Source of the DNA: Lachnospiraceae bacterium
Lineage (GTDB): Bacteria > Bacillota > Clostridia > Lachnospirales > Lachnospiraceae
Length of the DNA: 64,000 nucleotides
NCBI GenBank assembly: GCA_009911195.1
Contig: QXWV01000085.1
Location: 1 to 64,000, forward strand
Direction: 5' to 3'
Below are positions 61,575-64,000 of this stretch, piece by piece (position 1 is the stretch's first letter; each line of letters begins with the position of its first letter). The position numbers were made by a program, and so were the translations under genes. Under the pieces are notes generated by a model, which was given only the letters and a program-made list of their open reading frames with translations, did not search any database and was not told the origin of the DNA.

Positions 61575-61818
61575 TGAACAAAATTATATTATGCGAAGAT
61601 TCTACTGACTATTTTTTACTCCAATATTATATGCGGATGGCATATCAATGGAATGATGATAAAACTATTCAAAACAATATTAGGCAAAGTTCGATACATA
61701 TTTTTCCATCCGGACTCCGGCAGAACAATTTTCCCAAAGGCAGGATATACTAAAAAATGTCAAATGGGAAGATTATACCAAACTCAAAACCTGCTTCCAG
61801 CAATTAGGAGTTTTATAG
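61571..61818 (+). pseudogene. Remnant of a TOPRIM/DUF3226-like partner of the ATPase
   Basis: The first frame (ATG at 61571, ATGATG-type overlap with the ATPase stop) starts NKIILCEDSTDYFLLQYYMR, where E-D-S-T-D matches the acidic start of a TOPRIM fold, and stops at 61751. A second frame to 61818 reads AEQFSQRQDILKNVKWEDYTKLKTC and ends FQQLGVL, a plausible C-terminus. A frameshift and probably a large internal deletion separate them, as an intact member would be about 200 residues. Confidence 0.6.
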
Positions 61819-61839
61819 GGGCTGCTTAAACAGCCCCTA
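61818..61839. terminator. Hairpin overlapping the end of the ABC-F gene
   Basis: GGGGCTG and CAGCCCC arms around CTTAAA; it includes the ABC-F stop codon at 61826. Serves convergent transcripts, although the T-run is poor. Confidence 0.45.
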
Positions 61840-63379
61840 TACAGTCTCCCAAGCCATTCTTTATCTCTATCGTTTTCGTACCAATCTTCTCCCTGAACCT
61901 TACATCGTGCTCCACAATAAGCATGGTGGGCTTGTATTCCATCAATAGTTTTTCTATCTGCATCCGTGAAAATACATCAATATAGTTTAACGGCTCATCC
62001 CACAGGTAAAGATGGGCGGGGGTAAGCAGGCTGGCAGCAATCAGTACTTTCTTTTTCTGGCCTTCCGAAAAGTCTTCCATATTTTTTCCAAATTGAACCC
62101 TTTCCATGTCTAGCTGACGCAAAATGGAACAGAACAGGCTTTCGTCCAGATTTCTTTTTTTGCAAAATTCCTTGATGCTTCCTTTCAAAAAGGAGGTATC
62201 CTGATTAATATAGGAAATGGTTAACCCCGATGCCATCTGCATTGTTCCGTCCTCTTCCAAGTTTTCCTGGATTTCTTCCATGCCGTTTTTTTGTAAAATG
62301 GTCCGAATCAGACTGGATTTCCCGCATCCGTTTGCCCCGGCCAGGAATACCCTTTCCCCTTGCCGGAGTGTAAAACTAAGGTTCTGAAAAAGCGGGGTAT
62401 CCATGCCCTTGTATTTCAATTCGTAATGGCTCACATAAAGCAATGTTTCCTTAAAATGTGCCAGAGGCATTATTTTCAAGTCCACAGGGTTTTCCACATC
62501 CTGAAGCAGCCCTTCTTTTTCTTCAATTTCCCGCTCCATCCGCTTTTCCATCTGTTTTACCCGGCTTTGCATTTTTCTCGTTTTCTCGCCGATATAGGCT
62601 CTGTTAGGCCGCCCCGGTTCTTTCACAGGGTCATAGCCTATTTTTGTGCTTTCATTTTTATCCGCCCATTGCCTGGAGCGACCAGTTGCTTCTTTTAGTT
62701 TGGCAATCTCCTTCCTATGTCTCTCGTTTTCCATCCGTACAAAGGTATCCTTCCTATTCCTGTTCTCCCACCAGCTCGAAAAGTTTCCGGCCTGCACCTC
62801 AATTGTCTGCCGGTTCAGCGCCAGAATGTGGTCCACACAGGCATCCAGGAAGTCCCTGTCATGGGAGACAAGGATAAATCCTTTCTTTCCGGCTAAATAT
62901 TCCTTAACCGTCTCCCTGGACTCCTGGTCCAAATGGTTCGTAGGCTCATCGATGAGCAGAAAGTCATTTTCCCCAGAAAATAATACTGCCAACAGCACCT
63001 TCGTCCTCTCCCCGAAGCTTAACGTGTGAAACGGTCGGTAAAGGATTTCCCCATCCAATCCCATTTTATCCAACTCGCATAAAACCCGCCACTGCTCAAC
63101 CCCCACTTTCAGTTCTTCCATAAACTCTATGGCTGGCTGACCCATCTTCTCCTCTTCTATCTGATAAGGAAAATAATCGAATACCGTATCCGAATGAATA
63201 GCGCCCAAATATTCATGTTTTCCCAACAGTAAATTTAGAAAAGTGGTCTTTCCTTTCCCGTTTCTTCCGACAAACCCCAGTTTCCAGTCCGTGTCGATGG
63301 AAAAGGATACATTTTCAAAAACATTATCAAAGCTTCCTTCGTAATAAAAAGTCAGATTATTTACACTTATTTGTGACAT
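61826..63379 (-). CDS. ABC-F ribosomal protection protein, Lsa/Vga type
   Basis: 517 residues with two ATP-binding cassettes and no membrane part. First cassette: Walker A GRNGKGKTT, signature LSFGERTK, Walker B FLLIDEPTNHLD; second: GANGCGKSS, FSEGQKKK, LYLWDEPLNYID. The NYID and YFPYQIEEE patterns and the basic linker between the domains are typical of Lsa-type factors that displace lincosamides, streptogramin A and pleuromutilins from the ribosome. Whether this chromosomal member gives resistance is unknown. The start overlaps the end of the MutS2-like gene by 13 nt. Confidence 0.9.
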   Translation of the reverse strand: MSQISVNNLTFYYEGSFDNVFENVSFSIDTDWKLGFVGRNGKGKTTFLNLLLGKHEYLGAIHSDTVFDYFPYQIEEEKMGQPAIEFMEELKVGVEQWRVLCELDKMGLDGEILYRPFHTLSFGERTKVLLAVLFSGENDFLLIDEPTNHLDQESRETVKEYLAGKKGFILVSHDRDFLDACVDHILALNRQTIEVQAGNFSSWWENRNRKDTFVRMENERHRKEIAKLKEATGRSRQWADKNESTKIGYDPVKEPGRPNRAYIGEKTRKMQSRVKQMEKRMEREIEEKEGLLQDVENPVDLKIMPLAHFKETLLYVSHYELKYKGMDTPLFQNLSFTLRQGERVFLAGANGCGKSSLIRTILQKNGMEEIQENLEEDGTMQMASGLTISYINQDTSFLKGSIKEFCKKRNLDESLFCSILRQLDMERVQFGKNMEDFSEGQKKKVLIAASLLTPAHLYLWDEPLNYIDVFSRMQIEKLLMEYKPTMLIVEHDVRFREKIGTKTIEIKNGLGDCIGAV

Positions 63380-64000
63380 TTACATCCCTCCTCCTGCGAA
63401 TACTCTATCACTTCCTCCGTAAATTTCCGTTCCATGGCATGACGCTTTTTCCTGTTCTCCACCGTGTCGAAAATAATGGAAAAATCATAGTCCTCGGGAT
63501 ATAATTCTGTAGCCGCCACATGCAGCCTTACCCTTTTATGGTTTATCCATATTTTTTTCCCGGGCAACTGTACCCGCAATACCCCTTTCTCATTCACCGG
63601 TTTGCACACAATCCCAATCTTTTTATCCGGCAGCACCATCACGCTGTCTCCAATGGCATATTTATCAAAAAGCGCCGATATATCTTTTTCCTTCTTTGCC
63701 CTTTTAATTTTACTGCCCTTTTTGGGAAGCGCCCCTCCGGCATTTTCCCCAAACATGTAATTCGAGGCAGCATCTTCCCCATAGGCTCTGCATACCGCTG
63801 TACGAATCATTTCCTCCGGCATCCCCAGGCGGCTCGCAATGTAAAATGCGCAGCTTTCCCCGGCTTCCCCTATAACCATCTGATAGGTGGGCCGCAGCGT
63901 CTCCTTATCAAAAGTCATCCGGGCATTCACCACATGCTCCGCCTCTTCCGCGTATTCTTTTACCTCCGGATAATGGGTGGTGGCCAAAAACAGGCAACCG
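63367..64000 (-). CDS. MutS2-like mismatch-repair-family ATPase, C-terminal part (cut by window edge)
   Basis: About 210 residues are visible; the frame runs off the window. FLATTHYPEVKEYA..NARMTFDKETLRPTYQ is the end of the MutS ATPase core (His switch in TTHY), as in MutS2. What follows is a short KOW-like barrel (DSVMVLPDKKIGIVCKPVNEKGVLRVQLPG) and a charged tail ending EEGCKCHK, without the Smr nuclease domain of classical MutS2. It overlaps the downstream ABC-F gene, so the two are co-transcribed. MutS2 proteins act in recombination control and ribosome rescue. Confidence 0.85.
   Translation of the reverse strand, partial: GCLFLATTHYPEVKEYAEEAEHVVNARMTFDKETLRPTYQMVIGEAGESCAFYIASRLGMPEEMIRTAVCRAYGEDAASNYMFGENAGGALPKKGSKIKRAKKEKDISALFDKYAIGDSVMVLPDKKIGIVCKPVNEKGVLRVQLPGKKIWINHKRVRLHVAATELYPEDYDFSIIFDTVENRKKRHAMERKFTEEVIEYSQEEGCKCHK

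Overview
The window looks like chromosome from a Lachnospiraceae-type member of the Clostridia (Bacillota). Pointers are strong AGGAGG-type ribosome-binding sites, a four-subunit 2-oxoacid:ferredoxin oxidoreductase, CUT1 sugar ABC transporters with a YesM/YesN-type two-component pair, a LysM/G5/M23 endopeptidase, a LysM-GH18 spore-type hydrolase, and a DUF1538 membrane protein paired with a PII-like protein. I see no rRNA, tRNA or CRISPR array. Most genes lie on the minus strand.

Layout. 0-18 kb is mostly housekeeping: a TauE/SafE permease, murA, an M23 peptidase, a DinB-type polymerase, a flavin reductase, a coiled-coil membrane protein, a small alarmone synthetase, hemolysin III, galE with a UDP-sugar pyrophosphorylase, a GH18 hydrolase, the PII-like/DUF1538 pair, citrate synthase and a MarR regulator. 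18-28.5 kb holds a two-component system with a lipoprotein, an XRE regulator, a WYL regulator and the porCDAB operon. 28.9-36 kb is a sucrose/fructan-type locus: LacI regulator, two permeases (one frameshifted), a binding protein and GH32. 36-38.8 kb has a BlaI-like regulator and hflKC. 39-48.8 kb is a second sugar locus: two permeases and a binding protein, a divergent YesMN-type pair and a GH116 glycosidase. 49-53 kb has DUF2461, an ECF-like sigma factor and a hybrid kinase. 53-55.1 kb is a graveyard of broken genes (GNAT fragment, PD-(D/E)XK transposase/nuclease, KilA-N protein). 55-64 kb carries a GNAT, a GuaA that lacks most of its glutaminase domain, a MarR-flavodoxin operon, a serine-recombinase remnant, aroA behind stacked terminators, a defence-like AAA ATPase with a broken TOPRIM partner, an Lsa-type ABC-F protein and the end of a MutS2-like gene cut by the window edge.

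Most unusual signal. A recurrent 5'-leader element sits upstream of at least five, probably seven, minus-strand genes: galE, the UDP-sugar pyrophosphorylase, gltA, three sugar-transporter permeases, and in decayed form the M23 peptidase. A hairpin loop of about 12 nt is complementary to a segment directly before the conserved AGAAAUGAGG Shine-Dalgarno block. The pairing covaries: CTGCACGG/CCGTGCAG at gltA, CTGCGCTGC/GCAGCGCAG at lplC, GTGCTGC/GCAGCAC at lplB, GCGCGG/CCGCGC at the malF-like gene. In the last copy the whole stem has also been replaced by an unrelated perfect 10-bp stem. I read this as a pseudoknotted translational control element that I cannot match to a riboswitch class I know.

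Other notable items: a foldback (MITE-like) repeat family in three copies, a candidate ~250-nt structured non-coding RNA next to the alarmone synthetase, operator-bearing promoters of four regulators or transporters, and two very short membrane-protein genes (47 and 48 aa).
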